21,943 bases of DNA, taken from Thermaceae bacterium (lineage in GTDB: Bacteria; Deinococcota; Deinococci; Deinococcales; Marinithermaceae). Under the pieces are notes generated by a model. That model saw nothing but the letters and a program-made list of their open reading frames with translations, had not been told where the DNA came from and searched no databases. The stretch lies in contig JALVWZ010000431.1 in assembly GCA_027023115.1 (NCBI GenBank), forward strand, positions 1-21,943, read 5' to 3'. Position 1 is the stretch's first letter. The number at the start of each line of letters is the position of its first letter. Positions 6,615 through 13,181 of the stretch are shown piece after piece. The translations under genes were made by a program, and so were the position numbers.

Positions 6615-7427
6615 ATGGAGATCCGCGACTTCTTGAGATACTTATGGTACGACTGGTTCCGCCAAGTTGGCGAAGCGCTGCTGATAGCTTTTGCGGTGAC
6701 CACCTTCGTATTCACTACGGTCCAGGTATTTGGCGAAAGCATGACCCCCACCCTGCAAAACGGTGAGCGAGTGCTAGTTCCCAAGTACGAGATGTGGCTG
6801 GTGCGCTTCGGTTTGCGCCAGTGGAACCGCGGCGAGATAGTCATCGTCAAGCCGCCGGCGGGCGCGCCCAACTCGGTGGCGGCGTTTCCGGTGTTAGGCT
6901 TTCGCTACCGCCCTTACTTCATCAAACGGGTGGTGGCCAAGCCGGGCGATACCATCAAGGTGGAACAGGGTCGTTTGGTGGTGAACGGCTACTACGTGGA
7001 CGAAAAGCAGATAACCGACAAGATCATTCCCTTCCCCGACAGCTTTCCCCGCCTCTTGCTGGCGGACGGCAAGGTGGTCGGCTTTCAGGGTTACCGCGTC
7101 GACTCGTTGCCCGATTACCTCAAGCCGGCCTACGAAATGCTGGAGCCGGTGCCGGCCAACCTTCTCGACGCCAGTCGCGATCACACCATCGAAACGGTCG
7201 GCGCTCTTAAACTCAAGCCCGACTACTACTTCGTCATGGGTGACAACCGCAAGCTGGGCGGCTCGGAGGACTCGCGCGTATTCGGTCCGGTGCGCAGCGA
7301 GAACATAGCCGGGCGCGCGGCCATGGTCTGGTGGCCGCCGGTGGCCAAGACCGCGAGCGGCTGGCGCCTCAACATTCGCACCCTGCCGGTGCCCGAGGGT
7401 TACAGGCAGATACCCGAGCCAAAGTAA
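6615..7427 (+). CDS. lepB: Signal peptidase I
   Basis: Signal peptidase I removes signal peptides from exported proteins at the outer face of the inner membrane. The 270-aa protein has one N-terminal membrane segment (about 21-39) leading into the catalytic domain. The Ser-Lys dyad is Ser42 (GESMTPTL) and Lys104 (FIKRVVAKPGD); box E reads MGDNR at 208-212, followed by GSEDSR. The ATG at 6615 is preferred because GAGGTG lies 5 nt upstream; a GTG at 6609 overlapping the patatin stop is the alternative and adds two residues. A long insertion between Lys104 and the MGDNR box is present. It is probably translated from the patatin transcript and ends at a large symmetric terminator. Confidence 0.93.
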   Translation: MEIRDFLRYLWYDWFRQVGEALLIAFAVTTFVFTTVQVFGESMTPTLQNGERVLVPKYEMWLVRFGLRQWNRGEIVIVKPPAGAPNSVAAFPVLGFRYRPYFIKRVVAKPGDTIKVEQGRLVVNGYYVDEKQITDKIIPFPDSFPRLLLADGKVVGFQGYRVDSLPDYLKPAYEMLEPVPANLLDASRDHTIETVGALKLKPDYYFVMGDNRKLGGSEDSRVFGPVRSENIAGRAAMVWWPPVAKTASGWRLNIRTLPVPEGYRQIPEPK

Positions 7428-7436
7428 TGAAACCAA

Positions 7437-7476
7437 AAGGAAAAGGCGGCGGGTAGCTACCCGCCGCCTTTTCCTT
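7437..7476. terminator. Bidirectional intrinsic terminator (40-bp perfect palindrome)
   Basis: The 40 bp are a perfect inverted repeat centred on TAGCTA at 7454-7459, with a GC-rich core and purine/pyrimidine outer arms. The hairpin therefore ends in a T-rich tract on either strand. It separates convergent lepB and the aminotransferase gene. Confidence 0.85.
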
Positions 7477-7482
7477 GTCCGG

Positions 7483-8802
7483 CTAGAAGCTCTTGAAAAC
7501 CTCGCCCATCAGCTCGAGAGCCAAATCGGCCTCAGTCTCGCTGATGATCAGCGGCGGCGAGAGGCGCAGGGTGGAGGGGCCGGCGGGGAGGGTGAGCAGG
7601 CCCTTTTCGAAGGCGCGCCGGGCCACCTCGTCGCGCAGCTCGGCGTCTTCTTCACGGGTCTGTGGGTCTTTGACGAAGTCGAGCCCGATCATCAGGCCGC
7701 GGCCGCGGACGTCGCCAAGGCGGGGGAACTCGGCTTGCAAGGAGCGGAAGCCCTCCATCAGGCGGGCGCCGACGTTGGCGGCGTTGGCCATCAAACCCTC
7801 TTCTAGCAGGTCCAGGGTAGCCATCGAGGCCGCCGCGGCTACCGGGTTGCCGCCAAAGGTGGTGCCGTGGGCGCCCGGAGGCCAGCTGGAGAGCTCCTCT
7901 TTGAAGAGGATCGCCGAGATAGGGTAGCCCGAGCCCATGCCTTTGGCCAGGAGGACGATGTTGGGGTCGAGCCCGTCGTACTCCGAGGCCAGAAAGCGGC
8001 CGGTGCGGCCGCTGCCGGCCTGCACCTCGTCGGCGACCATCAGGATGCCGTAACGGCGGGCCAGCTCGCTGAGTTCGTTGAAGAAGCCCTTGGGCGGGAC
8101 TATGTAGCCGCCTTCGCCCTGAATGGGCTCGAAGAAGATGGCTCCCACTTCTTCGGGGGGCAGCTTGGTGCGGAAAAGGTGCTTGACGTAGTCGAGAATG
8201 ACCTGCCCCACCTCGTCGGGGCTGGCGCCGAAGGGCGGCCGGTAGGGGTGCGGGTAGGGAACGTGTACCACGCCGGGAAGTAGCGGCGCGAAGCCCTTAC
8301 GGTACTTGCTGTTCGACGAGGTAAGGGCCAGCGAGCCGAGGGTGCGGCCGTGGAAGGCGCCGGTAAAAGCCAGGATGTAGGGGCGGTGGGTGTGGTAGCG
8401 GACTACCTTGATGGCCGCCTCGACCGCTTCGGTGCCGGAGTTGCCGAAGTAGACCCTAAAGCCGCCGCCGGCGAGCTTGTTGAGGCGCTCGGCCAGGCTG
8501 ACCTGGGGTTCCGAGGAGAAGTCGGAAAAGCACAGGTGCTGGAAGCGGGCCGCCTGCTCGTTCACCGCCTCTAGAACGCGCGGGTGGGCGTAACCGGTGG
8601 TGTTGACCGCTATGCCCGCCATCAGGTCCAAGAATCTGTTGCCGTCCACGTCCTCGAGCCAAACCCCTTCGCCGCGAGCGGGAACGAACGGGTAGGGGCG
8701 AACGTAGGAGGTGGAGAGGACCGCCTTGTCGCGTTCCAAAATGGCCTGGGCCTTCGGGCCGGGGAGGGGGGTCTTGATCTCGGGATGTTTACTTTGACTC
8801 AC
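7483..8802 (-). CDS. Class III PLP-dependent aminotransferase (acetylornithine/GABA family)
   Basis: These enzymes move an omega-amino group to a keto acid using pyridoxal phosphate. The 439-aa protein is full length for the family: GNSGTEAVEAA (120-130) and GAFHGRTLGS (148-157) form the cofactor pocket, D258 is in ADEVQAGSGRTG, and K287 in LLAKGMGSG is the expected Schiff-base lysine. The start GTG at 8802 has GGAGGT 5 nt upstream. The N-terminal LPGPKAQAILERD pattern resembles archaeal and Thermus/Deinococcus enzymes of the ornithine/GABA aminotransferase and amino-acid racemase group, so acetylornithine, ornithine, GABA, or a racemase-type substrate are all possible. No arginine or GABA genes are adjacent to decide. 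It is divergent from minD and convergent with lepB. Confidence 0.85.
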   Translation of the reverse strand: MSQSKHPEIKTPLPGPKAQAILERDKAVLSTSYVRPYPFVPARGEGVWLEDVDGNRFLDLMAGIAVNTTGYAHPRVLEAVNEQAARFQHLCFSDFSSEPQVSLAERLNKLAGGGFRVYFGNSGTEAVEAAIKVVRYHTHRPYILAFTGAFHGRTLGSLALTSSNSKYRKGFAPLLPGVVHVPYPHPYRPPFGASPDEVGQVILDYVKHLFRTKLPPEEVGAIFFEPIQGEGGYIVPPKGFFNELSELARRYGILMVADEVQAGSGRTGRFLASEYDGLDPNIVLLAKGMGSGYPISAILFKEELSSWPPGAHGTTFGGNPVAAAASMATLDLLEEGLMANAANVGARLMEGFRSLQAEFPRLGDVRGRGLMIGLDFVKDPQTREEDAELRDEVARRAFEKGLLTLPAGPSTLRLSPPLIISETEADLALELMGEVFKSF

Positions 8803-8826
8803 TTGTTACCTCCATTCTTCACCCTC

Positions 8827-8832
8827 AGCATA
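8827..8832 (-). promoter_or_regulatory. -10 element of the aminotransferase gene
   Basis: Minus-strand TATGCT followed directly by GAGGG. The same 11-nt string TATGCTGAGGG precedes the beta-barrel gene (18967-18977), suggesting both are true -10/start regions. The -35 is weak. Confidence 0.45.
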
Positions 8833-8866
8833 CGACCATTCTCCTCGATTGCTTATCCGTAAACGC

Positions 8867-8872
8867 TATACT
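8867..8872 (+). promoter_or_regulatory. -10 element of the minD operon
   Basis: TATACT lies 24 nt before the TTG start; transcription would begin near 8879, just before the Shine-Dalgarno sequence at 8883-8890. No good -35 was recognised. Confidence 0.45.
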
Positions 8873-8896
8873 TAATGGACGTGAGGAGGGAGTGCA

Positions 8897-9706
8897 TTGC
8901 AAGCTAGGGCCATCGTGGTTACATCGGGCAAGGGTGGGGTGGGGAAGACCACCACCACCGCCAACATCGGCGCGGCGCTGGCCATGGAGGGAGAGAAGGT
9001 CGCGGTCATCGACGTAGACGTCGGGCTGCGCAACCTGGACGTGGTGATGGGCCTCGAGGGCCGGGTCGTTTTCGACCTGATAGACGTGCTCGAGGGTCGT
9101 TGCAAGATGCGGCAGGCGCTCATTCGCGACAAGCGCGTCGAAAACTTGTACCTGCTGCCGGCTTCGCAGACCAAGGACAAGGCCTCCCTCGACCCGAAGA
9201 TCTTCCGAGCCGTGGTCAAGCACCTCATCGAAGACGAGAACTTCGACCGGGTGCTGATAGACTCGCCCGCCGGCATCGAGCGCGGTTTTCAGACGGCCGC
9301 CGCCCCCGCCGAGGGGGCGCTGGTGGTGGTCAACCCCGAGGTCAGCTCGGTGCGCGACGCCGACCGCATAATCGGCCTCTTGGAGGCCAGCGGTGTCGAA
9401 GAAAACCGCCTTATCGTCAACCGCATTCGCCCCAAGATGGTACGCCGGGGCGACATGCTTTCGGTCGAGGACATTGGCGAGATCCTGGGTTTGGGTCTGA
9501 TCGGGATAGTGCCCGAGGACGAGGGCATACTGGTTTCTACGAACGTCGGCGAGCCGGTAGTGCTGCGCAAGGAAAAGACCCTGGCAGGCGAGGAGTTTCG
9601 CAACATTGCCCGGCGCATTCGCGGCGAAAAGGTGCCCTTTCCCAGCCTTGACGAGGAAAGTGGTCTTTGGAGCTCGCTGCGGCGGTTGTTTGGCGGAGGT
9701 CGCTAG
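8897..9706 (+). CDS. minD: Septum site-determining ATPase MinD
   Basis: MinD is a membrane-cycling ATPase that, with MinC and MinE, keeps the division ring away from the poles. The 269-aa protein has the deviant Walker A GKGGVGKTTT with signature Lys12 and Lys17, a DVDVGLRNLD segment (39-48), and DSPAGIERG from D122. The C-terminus (about 254-264, SGLWSSLRRLF) is an amphipathic helix of the MinD membrane-targeting type. The start is TTG at 8897, supported by GAGGAGGG 6 nt upstream and by similarity beginning at once. minE follows with a 1-nt overlap and rodA after that. minC is not in the operon and the gene upstream is divergent, so MinC must be encoded elsewhere or be absent. Confidence 0.95.
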   Translation: MQARAIVVTSGKGGVGKTTTTANIGAALAMEGEKVAVIDVDVGLRNLDVVMGLEGRVVFDLIDVLEGRCKMRQALIRDKRVENLYLLPASQTKDKASLDPKIFRAVVKHLIEDENFDRVLIDSPAGIERGFQTAAAPAEGALVVVNPEVSSVRDADRIIGLLEASGVEENRLIVNRIRPKMVRRGDMLSVEDIGEILGLGLIGIVPEDEGILVSTNVGEPVVLRKEKTLAGEEFRNIARRIRGEKVPFPSLDEESGLWSSLRRLFGGGR

Positions 9707-9936
9707 TGTTCTGGTGGCGTCGCAAGAAGAGCAAGGACAAGGCCAAAGAGCGGCTGCAGTTGGTATTGGCCTATGACCGCGCCAAACTCGCTCCCGGGCA
9801 GATGGAAGCCCTCAAGGAAGACCTGTTGGCGGTGCTGGCCCGCTATTTCCCGGCCGACGCCAAGAAGGTGGAGATAGAGTTCGAGCAGCGTGGTGAGCGG
9901 GTGGTGCTCATCGCCGACATCCCCATCCGCCAATGA
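9706..9936 (+). CDS. minE: Cell division topological specificity factor MinE
   Basis: MinE stimulates MinD ATPase and gives spatial specificity to the Min system. The 76-aa product has the usual size and order: a short aromatic/basic start (MFWWRRKKSK) suited to membrane contact, the MinD-interacting segment AKERLQLVLAYDR, and a C-terminal dimerisation domain ending VVLIADIPIRQ. The GTG at 9706 overlaps the minD stop codon (TAGTG) and has GGAGGT 5 nt upstream in minD. Its own TGA overlaps the ATG of rodA, so all three are translationally linked. The frame is open upstream to 9667 within minD but that extension is not MinE-like. Confidence 0.92.
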   Translation: MFWWRRKKSKDKAKERLQLVLAYDRAKLAPGQMEALKEDLLAVLARYFPADAKKVEIEFEQRGERVVLIADIPIRQ

Positions 9937-11012
9937 TCAGCCGTCTGGACCTGACGCTCTACGACTGGCCGCTGGTGCTGATAACGCTAAGCATCAACGC
10001 AGCCGGCCTTCTGATACTCGCCAGCGCGGCTCCAAGCCCGCACCTTTGGAAGATGCAACTGGTCTGGACCGCCCTCTCGCTGGCGGCGGCGGCGGCGTTG
10101 CAGCTAATGCGGAAAGACACCCTTTACCGGTTGAGCTACGCTTTCTACGCATTGACGTTGCTGCTGCTGGGGGCGGTGCTCTTTTTTGGGCGGGAGGTGA
10201 ACGGGGCGCGCTCCTGGTTCGTTTTCGGGCCACTGCGCCTGCAGCCTTCGGAACTGGCCAAGCTGTCTTTGATCATCGTGCTGTCCTACTACCTGCGGAC
10301 GCGCGGCCTCAGGCGCTGGCTGGACTACGCCGGCCCGCTGCTGCTGGCGCTCCCGCCGATAGCGCTCACGTTGGTGGAGCCGGACCTCGGCAGCGCCCTG
10401 GTAATGAGCGCGGTGGTCTTCGGCATATTCTTCGCCCGCGGCCTGCCCTGGCGGCATCTGGCGGTGGCGGCGCTGTTGCTGGCGGTGGCTACGCCGACGG
10501 TCGTCTGGCCCCACCTCAAGCCCTACCAGCGGGAGCGGGTGCTGGTGGTCCTCAACCCGGCGCGTGACCCGCTGGGAGCCGGGTTTCAGGTGATCCAGTC
10601 CATGATCGCGGTTGGCTCGGGCGGGGTAATGGGTAAAGGCTACGGCCAGGGAACCCAGGCGCAACTGGGCTTCATTCCCGAGCGTCAGACCGACTTCATT
10701 TTCTCGGTCCTCGCCGAGGAGATGGGGCTCATAGGGGCGCTGGCCATTTTGCTGGGTTACGCGGCCCTTCTCTACCGCTTGGGGGTGATGGCGCTCGAGT
10801 CGCTCCACGACGCCGACCGCCTGCTGATCGCGGGGGTGATTACCCTGATAGCCTTTCAGGTTTTGGTAAACGTCGGCGTTACCTTGGGGATAGCTCCGGT
10901 AACGGGTATCACCCTGCCGCTTTTTAGCTACGGAGGCACCAGCCTGCTGACCACCTACCTGGCCATCGGCTTGGCTCAACTCGTTTACCGCGACCGCTAC
11001 GAGCCCGTCTAG
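9933..11012 (+). CDS. rodA: SEDS-family peptidoglycan polymerase RodA
   Basis: RodA polymerises lipid II into glycan strands for side-wall growth together with a class B penicillin-binding protein. The 359-aa protein is highly hydrophobic with about ten membrane segments. SEDS landmarks are GARSWF (91-96), QPSELAK (104-110), PERQTDFIFSVLAEE with Asp254, and SYGGTS (332-337). Asp254 corresponds to the essential Asp of the Thermus thermophilus RodA structure. FtsW is the alternative, but the sequence and link to minDE favour RodA. The ATG overlaps the minE stop (ATGA). No intrinsic terminator is evident before the repeat island. Confidence 0.9.
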   Translation: MISRLDLTLYDWPLVLITLSINAAGLLILASAAPSPHLWKMQLVWTALSLAAAAALQLMRKDTLYRLSYAFYALTLLLLGAVLFFGREVNGARSWFVFGPLRLQPSELAKLSLIIVLSYYLRTRGLRRWLDYAGPLLLALPPIALTLVEPDLGSALVMSAVVFGIFFARGLPWRHLAVAALLLAVATPTVVWPHLKPYQRERVLVVLNPARDPLGAGFQVIQSMIAVGSGGVMGKGYGQGTQAQLGFIPERQTDFIFSVLAEEMGLIGALAILLGYAALLYRLGVMALESLHDADRLLIAGVITLIAFQVLVNVGVTLGIAPVTGITLPLFSYGGTSLLTTYLAIGLAQLVYRDRYEPV

Positions 11013-11066
11013 TTGTAGAGCTCGAGCCCGTTATTCGCACACCCCCGCCGCCACTAACATCTTCCC

Positions 11067-11226
11067 TCGTCACCCCAGCGAAAGCTGGGGTCCAGGACCG
11101 TTTCAGAAGTCGCGTTTAGGGCTTTGCGTCGTCACCATTGTTTCTTGCGACACGCGCGAGCTACGGAGACTGCCCCGCTCTGGACTGGCTCGCGCGAGCC
11201 GAAGGCTCACTTGGCTGGAATGACGA
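11067..11226. mobile_element. MITE-like element with terminal inverted repeats
   Basis: The ends 11067-11082 and 11211-11226 are inverted repeats matching at 13 of 16 positions (TCGTCA..CCAGC.AA). Inside the left end is a CCCCAGC-GAAA-GCTGGGG hairpin (11073-11090); an inner pair GTCCAG (11090-11095) / CTGGAC (11180-11185) and a 14-bp palindrome (11187-11200) also occur. There is no convincing ORF. This structure resembles small non-autonomous repeats; no target duplication was confirmed. Confidence 0.45.
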
Positions 11227-11241
11227 AACAGCGGAATGCGG

Positions 11242-11269
11242 CCTGTGGCTTGTGGCTCGTAGCTCGTGG
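11242..11269. repeat. Heptamer array, CYYGTRG type (copy 1)
   Basis: Four consecutive 7-nt units fit CYYGTRG: CCTGTGG, then CTTGTGG, CTCGTAG and CTCGTGG. The preceding 7 nt (AATGCGG) may be a decayed unit. Confidence 0.6.
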
Positions 11270-11280
11270 TTTTTCTCGTC

Positions 11281-11312
11281 GTAGGGGCGCACCGGTGTGT
11301 CCGCCCTTTGGG
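11281..11312. repeat. Dispersed hairpin repeat (GTAGGGGCG...CCGCCC)
   Basis: This GC-rich segment has GGGCG and CGCCC arms around an inner CACCGGTG palindrome. Similar imperfect hairpins are common intergenic repeats in many bacteria. Only one copy was seen in the window. Confidence 0.3.
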
Positions 11313-11377
11313 TTCGTAGCGCGTGGTTAGTGGTATGTGGCGACGGCGACGAAACGCCCGCAGCTCGCAGCCCGCAT
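11313..11377. repeat. Heptamer arrays, degenerate (copies 2 and 3)
   Basis: Units at 11313-11340 (TTCGTAG, CGCGTGG, TTAGTGG, TATGTGG) fit NNNGTRG. After a 16-nt break, three more 7-nt units at 11357-11377 are of the CYCGCAG kind. Periodicity is clear although individual units are degenerate. Confidence 0.45.
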
Positions 11378-11388
11378 CCGACAAAGTT

Positions 11389-11424
11389 CCCTCCCCTTGG
11401 GGGAGGGTTGGGGAGGGGTTTTAG
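11389..11424. repeat. CCCTCCCC/GGGGAGGG hairpin repeat
   Basis: CCCTCCCC (11389-11396) pairs with GGGGAGGG (11400-11407) around a 3-nt loop, followed by TTGGGGAGGGGTTTT. This is a common type of intergenic repeat across bacteria. With its trailing T-run it might also act as a weak plus-strand terminator. Confidence 0.45.
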
Positions 11425-11430
11425 AACCGG

Positions 11431-11458
11431 CTCGTGGCCTGTAGCTTGTAGCTCGTGG
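11431..11458. repeat. Heptamer array, CYYGTRG type (copy 4)
   Basis: Four consecutive units CTCGTGG, CCTGTAG, CTTGTAG and CTCGTGG, clearly the same family as 11242-11269. Confidence 0.6.
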
Positions 11459-11471
11459 AAACACCGCGGTA

Positions 11472-11499
11472 CGTCGCATCGCGCGTTCCTGATGCGACG
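11472..11499. repeat. Inverted repeat in the island
   Basis: CGTCGCATC (11472-11480) and GATGCGACG (11491-11499) form a perfect 9-bp stem with a 10-nt loop. There is no T-run on either side, so a terminator is unlikely. Confidence 0.4.
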
Positions 11500-11507
11500 A
11501 CATGCCC

Positions 11508-11535
11508 ACATCCCACTTCCTACCTCCTACTACGT
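11508..11535. repeat. Degenerate heptamer array, ACNTCCY type
   Basis: Four 7-nt units starting ACATCCC, then ACTTCCT, ACCTCCT and ACTACGT. This is the same array type and orientation as 3-30, and reverse to 21922-21942. Confidence 0.55.
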
Positions 11536-11609
11536 ACTGCCCCCTCCCGGACTTTGTGAACAACGTGTTGGCAGGTTACATCAAGTTTTGCGATGCGGCG
11601 CTCAAGGCT

Positions 11610-11621
11610 TAGAGTGAAGGG
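11610..11621 (+). promoter_or_regulatory. Leaderless-type -10 of the TauE gene
   Basis: TAGAGT (11610-11615) lies 6 nt before the GTG at 11622. Its TAG is an in-frame stop, so no longer protein is possible. TTGCGA (11588-11593) is a candidate -35 with a 16-bp spacer. Confidence 0.5.
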
Positions 11622-12377
11622 GTGATTGGCTTTTGGATAGGCCTAACGGCAGGGGCCTTCGGATCAATGTTGGGATTGGGCGGCGGCATCATTATGGTGC
11701 CGTTATTGGTTGGCTGGGCTAAGCTACGGCAGCATGAGGCGCACGGCACCAGCCTTACCGCAGTCGCAGGAACGGCAGTAGTTGGAGGCACCAGCTACGC
11801 GCTCGGTGGTAGCGTAGACTACGTTGCTGCTGTGGTATTGCTGACAGCCGCCATGATTACGGCCAGAATAGGTGCTGGCTACATGGCCAAGATAGATGCA
11901 GACAAACTAAGACGCTCGTACGGTTATTTCCTCATCTTCATGGCCTTGTTGTTGCCGTTCAAATCTCATTTGCCACACGTTGCCAGCGGTGGAGCCGGTG
12001 CGCTTAGCTGGTTGATACTGATAATAGCCGGATCAATAGCTGGCTTCATGGCCGGCTTATTCGGTAGCGGCGGCGGCGCCGTTATGGTGCCGGCATTGGT
12101 GCTGGGAGACGGGCTGCCACAACAACTGGCTCAAGGGACGGCGCTTACGGCGATGGTAGTCCCAGCTCTGGTAGGCGCATACACCCACTGGCGTTTGGGT
12201 AATGTAAACCGTCGGGTTGCCCCGGCATTGATCGCTGGAGTAATCGTAGGCGCGTTTCTTGGTGGGCGCGTGGCGCTAGACATGCCCGAAGGTATACTTA
12301 GAGGGATTTTTGCGGTTGTGCTTTTGTGGACTGGTGTTCGCTACTTGCGACCCAAGAAGGCGGGGAGGCAGAAATGA
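11622..12377 (+). CDS. TauE/SafE-family sulfite/anion exporter-like permease
   Basis: The TauE/SafE family contains membrane permeases implicated in export of sulfite, sulfoacetate or other organic anions. The 251-aa protein is almost entirely hydrophobic, with seven or eight probable membrane segments and the family's internal duplication: [12 protein letters not shown] followed by HGTSLTA in the first half, [14 protein letters not shown] followed by QGTALTA in the second. The GTG start is fixed by an in-frame stop 12 nt upstream. Codon and base use differ from neighbours: many A/T-ending codons and visibly lower GC across 11640-12300. Together with the repeat island upstream this suggests acquisition by transfer. 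Its stop overlaps the tatA start (ATGA). The real substrate is unknown. Confidence 0.85.
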   Translation: MIGFWIGLTAGAFGSMLGLGGGIIMVPLLVGWAKLRQHEAHGTSLTAVAGTAVVGGTSYALGGSVDYVAAVVLLTAAMITARIGAGYMAKIDADKLRRSYGYFLIFMALLLPFKSHLPHVASGGAGALSWLILIIAGSIAGFMAGLFGSGGGAVMVPALVLGDGLPQQLAQGTALTAMVVPALVGAYTHWRLGNVNRRVAPALIAGVIVGAFLGGRVALDMPEGILRGIFAVVLLWTGVRYLRPKKAGRQK

Positions 12378-12553
12378 ACCTGGGACCGTTAGAAATAATC
12401 ATCATTTTGTTGATAGTCGTCTTACTTTTTGGAGCCAAGAAGCTACCAGAGCTGGCGCGTGGCTTGGGCCGCTCGGCGAGTGAGTTCAAGAAGGGGCTCA
12501 AGGAAGACGACGCCGAGGGAAAGCAGCCTTCGGATGAGGAGAAAAAGGATTAA
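12374..12553 (+). CDS. tatA: Sec-independent translocase subunit TatA
   Basis: TatA oligomers form the passage for folded proteins with twin-arginine signals. The 59-aa product has a short N-terminal membrane helix (about 5-19, [15 protein letters not shown]), the Phe19-Gly20 hinge, and the amphipathic helix [21 protein letters not shown], followed by a charged tail. It is short for TatA but complete. The ATG at 12374 overlaps the stop of the TauE gene and GGGGAGG lies 5 nt upstream. No tatC is present, and the pairing with a TauE-type permease is unusual. A TatB or TatE paralogue is less likely because of the short length and the motif. Confidence 0.9.
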   Translation: MNLGPLEIIIILLIVVLLFGAKKLPELARGLGRSASEFKKGLKEDDAEGKQPSDEEKKD

Positions 12554-12572
12554 CTTGGGCCGGAGACCGCTC

Positions 12573-12605
12573 AAAAAGGCGCGACCTGCAGGTCGCGCCT
12601 TTTTT
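12573..12605. terminator. Bidirectional intrinsic terminator
   Basis: A 32-bp perfect palindrome (12573-12604) has AAAAA/TTTTT outer arms and a GGCGCGACC core. It separates tatA from the convergent cytochrome gene and can act in both directions. Confidence 0.85.
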
Positions 12606-12610
12606 CCGGC

Positions 12611-12643
12611 CAACTCAAAGCCGCCCCGCAAGGCGAGGCGGCT
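12611..12643 (-). terminator. Terminator after cytochrome c552
   Basis: On the minus strand an 11-bp stem with one G-T pair and a CTT loop (12643-12619) is followed by TTGAGTT. It lies 12 nt after the cytochrome stop codon; the T-run is weak, and the palindrome at 12573-12604 backs it up. Confidence 0.55.
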
Positions 12644-12655
12644 GGAAAGGGTTGC

Positions 12656-13123
12656 TTACTTGAGGCCCAGCTTGGCTGCCAGGGCGTTGCGCTCTTTGGC
12701 CACGTCGGCGGCGGTGAGCGCCTTGGCGCGGTACTTGGCCACTTCGGCGGCAGTCAGCGGCTTGAAGCCCTTGGGGAGCAGGTCTTTGTTCCAGCTCGTC
12801 AGGATGAAGTTGAGCAGGTCGGCCACCTGGTCGTTGGAGAGCTGCGCAAACGGGGGCATGAAACCGCTGTAGGTCTTGCCCTTGGCGCTTATCTGGCCTT
12901 GCATGCCAAAGACGACGGTGTGGACCAGGACCGCGCGGCCCTCGTCCTGCTTGACGAAGTTGCCAACCCAGCCGGCCAGCGGGGGAAAGGTGCCGGGGGC
13001 GCCCTGGCCGTTGGCCATGTGGCAGCTCGCGCAGAACTGGTTGTAGACCGCCTGGCCGTTACCGGCAAAGGCTAGCGACGCCAGACCCATCATAAGTACA
13101 GCCGTGAACAAGAATTTTCGCAT
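12656..13123 (-). CDS. cycA: Cytochrome c552, periplasmic
   Basis: A soluble c-type cytochrome that carries electrons to terminal oxidases. The 155-aa precursor has a signal peptide (1-20, ending AFA) and then a class I cytochrome: CASCH with C31, C34 and heme ligand H35, and Met89 in GKTYSGFMPPF as the probable sixth ligand. The segments NGQGAPGTFPPLAG and GMQGQI, and a C-terminal extension of about 40 residues (LTAAEVAKYRAK...LGLK), match the pattern of Thermus thermophilus c552, the electron donor to ba3 oxidase. The ATG at 13123 has GGAGGT 7 nt upstream; a GTG at 13130-13132 is an alternative. A strong extended -10 drives the gene alone. No oxidase genes are nearby. Confidence 0.93.
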   Translation of the reverse strand: MRKFLFTAVLMMGLASLAFAGNGQAVYNQFCASCHMANGQGAPGTFPPLAGWVGNFVKQDEGRAVLVHTVVFGMQGQISAKGKTYSGFMPPFAQLSNDQVADLLNFILTSWNKDLLPKGFKPLTAAEVAKYRAKALTAADVAKERNALAAKLGLK

Positions 13124-13142
13124 ATACCTCACCTCCAGTCGG

Positions 13143-13151
13143 ATTATAACA
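13143..13151 (-). promoter_or_regulatory. Extended -10 promoter of cytochrome c552
   Basis: Minus-strand TGTTATAAT is a perfect extended -10 (TGNTATAAT). Transcription would start around 13135-13139, placing the Shine-Dalgarno sequence (13131-13136) almost at the 5' end. TTGAAC upstream is 21 bp away and probably not a functional -35. Confidence 0.65.
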
Positions 13152-13181
13152 GTATCTATCGAGAAAATTGTTCAAGAAAAG

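Larger units (their letters stand above)
11013..11621. other. Non-coding repeat island between rodA and the TauE gene
   Basis: This 609-bp stretch has no supported gene. It holds a MITE-like element, two common-type hairpin repeats, a 9-bp inverted repeat and five period-7 arrays, all annotated separately, and ends with the TauE promoter. Open frames across it are low-complexity and not conserved in appearance. It marks the border between housekeeping genes and lower-GC TauE-tatA. Confidence 0.7.

Noticed and set aside
10104..10979. Long minus-strand open frame opposite rodA
   Set aside because: Low-complexity Gln/Arg/Pro-rich antisense product of a membrane-protein gene; rodA itself has clear motifs.
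11472..11499. 9-bp inverted repeat as an attachment site or origin element
   Set aside because: No integrase, duplicated core or DnaA-box cluster nearby; kept only as a repeat.
11103..11617. Several open frames in the repeat island
   Set aside because: They run through repeats, overlap each other on both strands and have low-complexity products.
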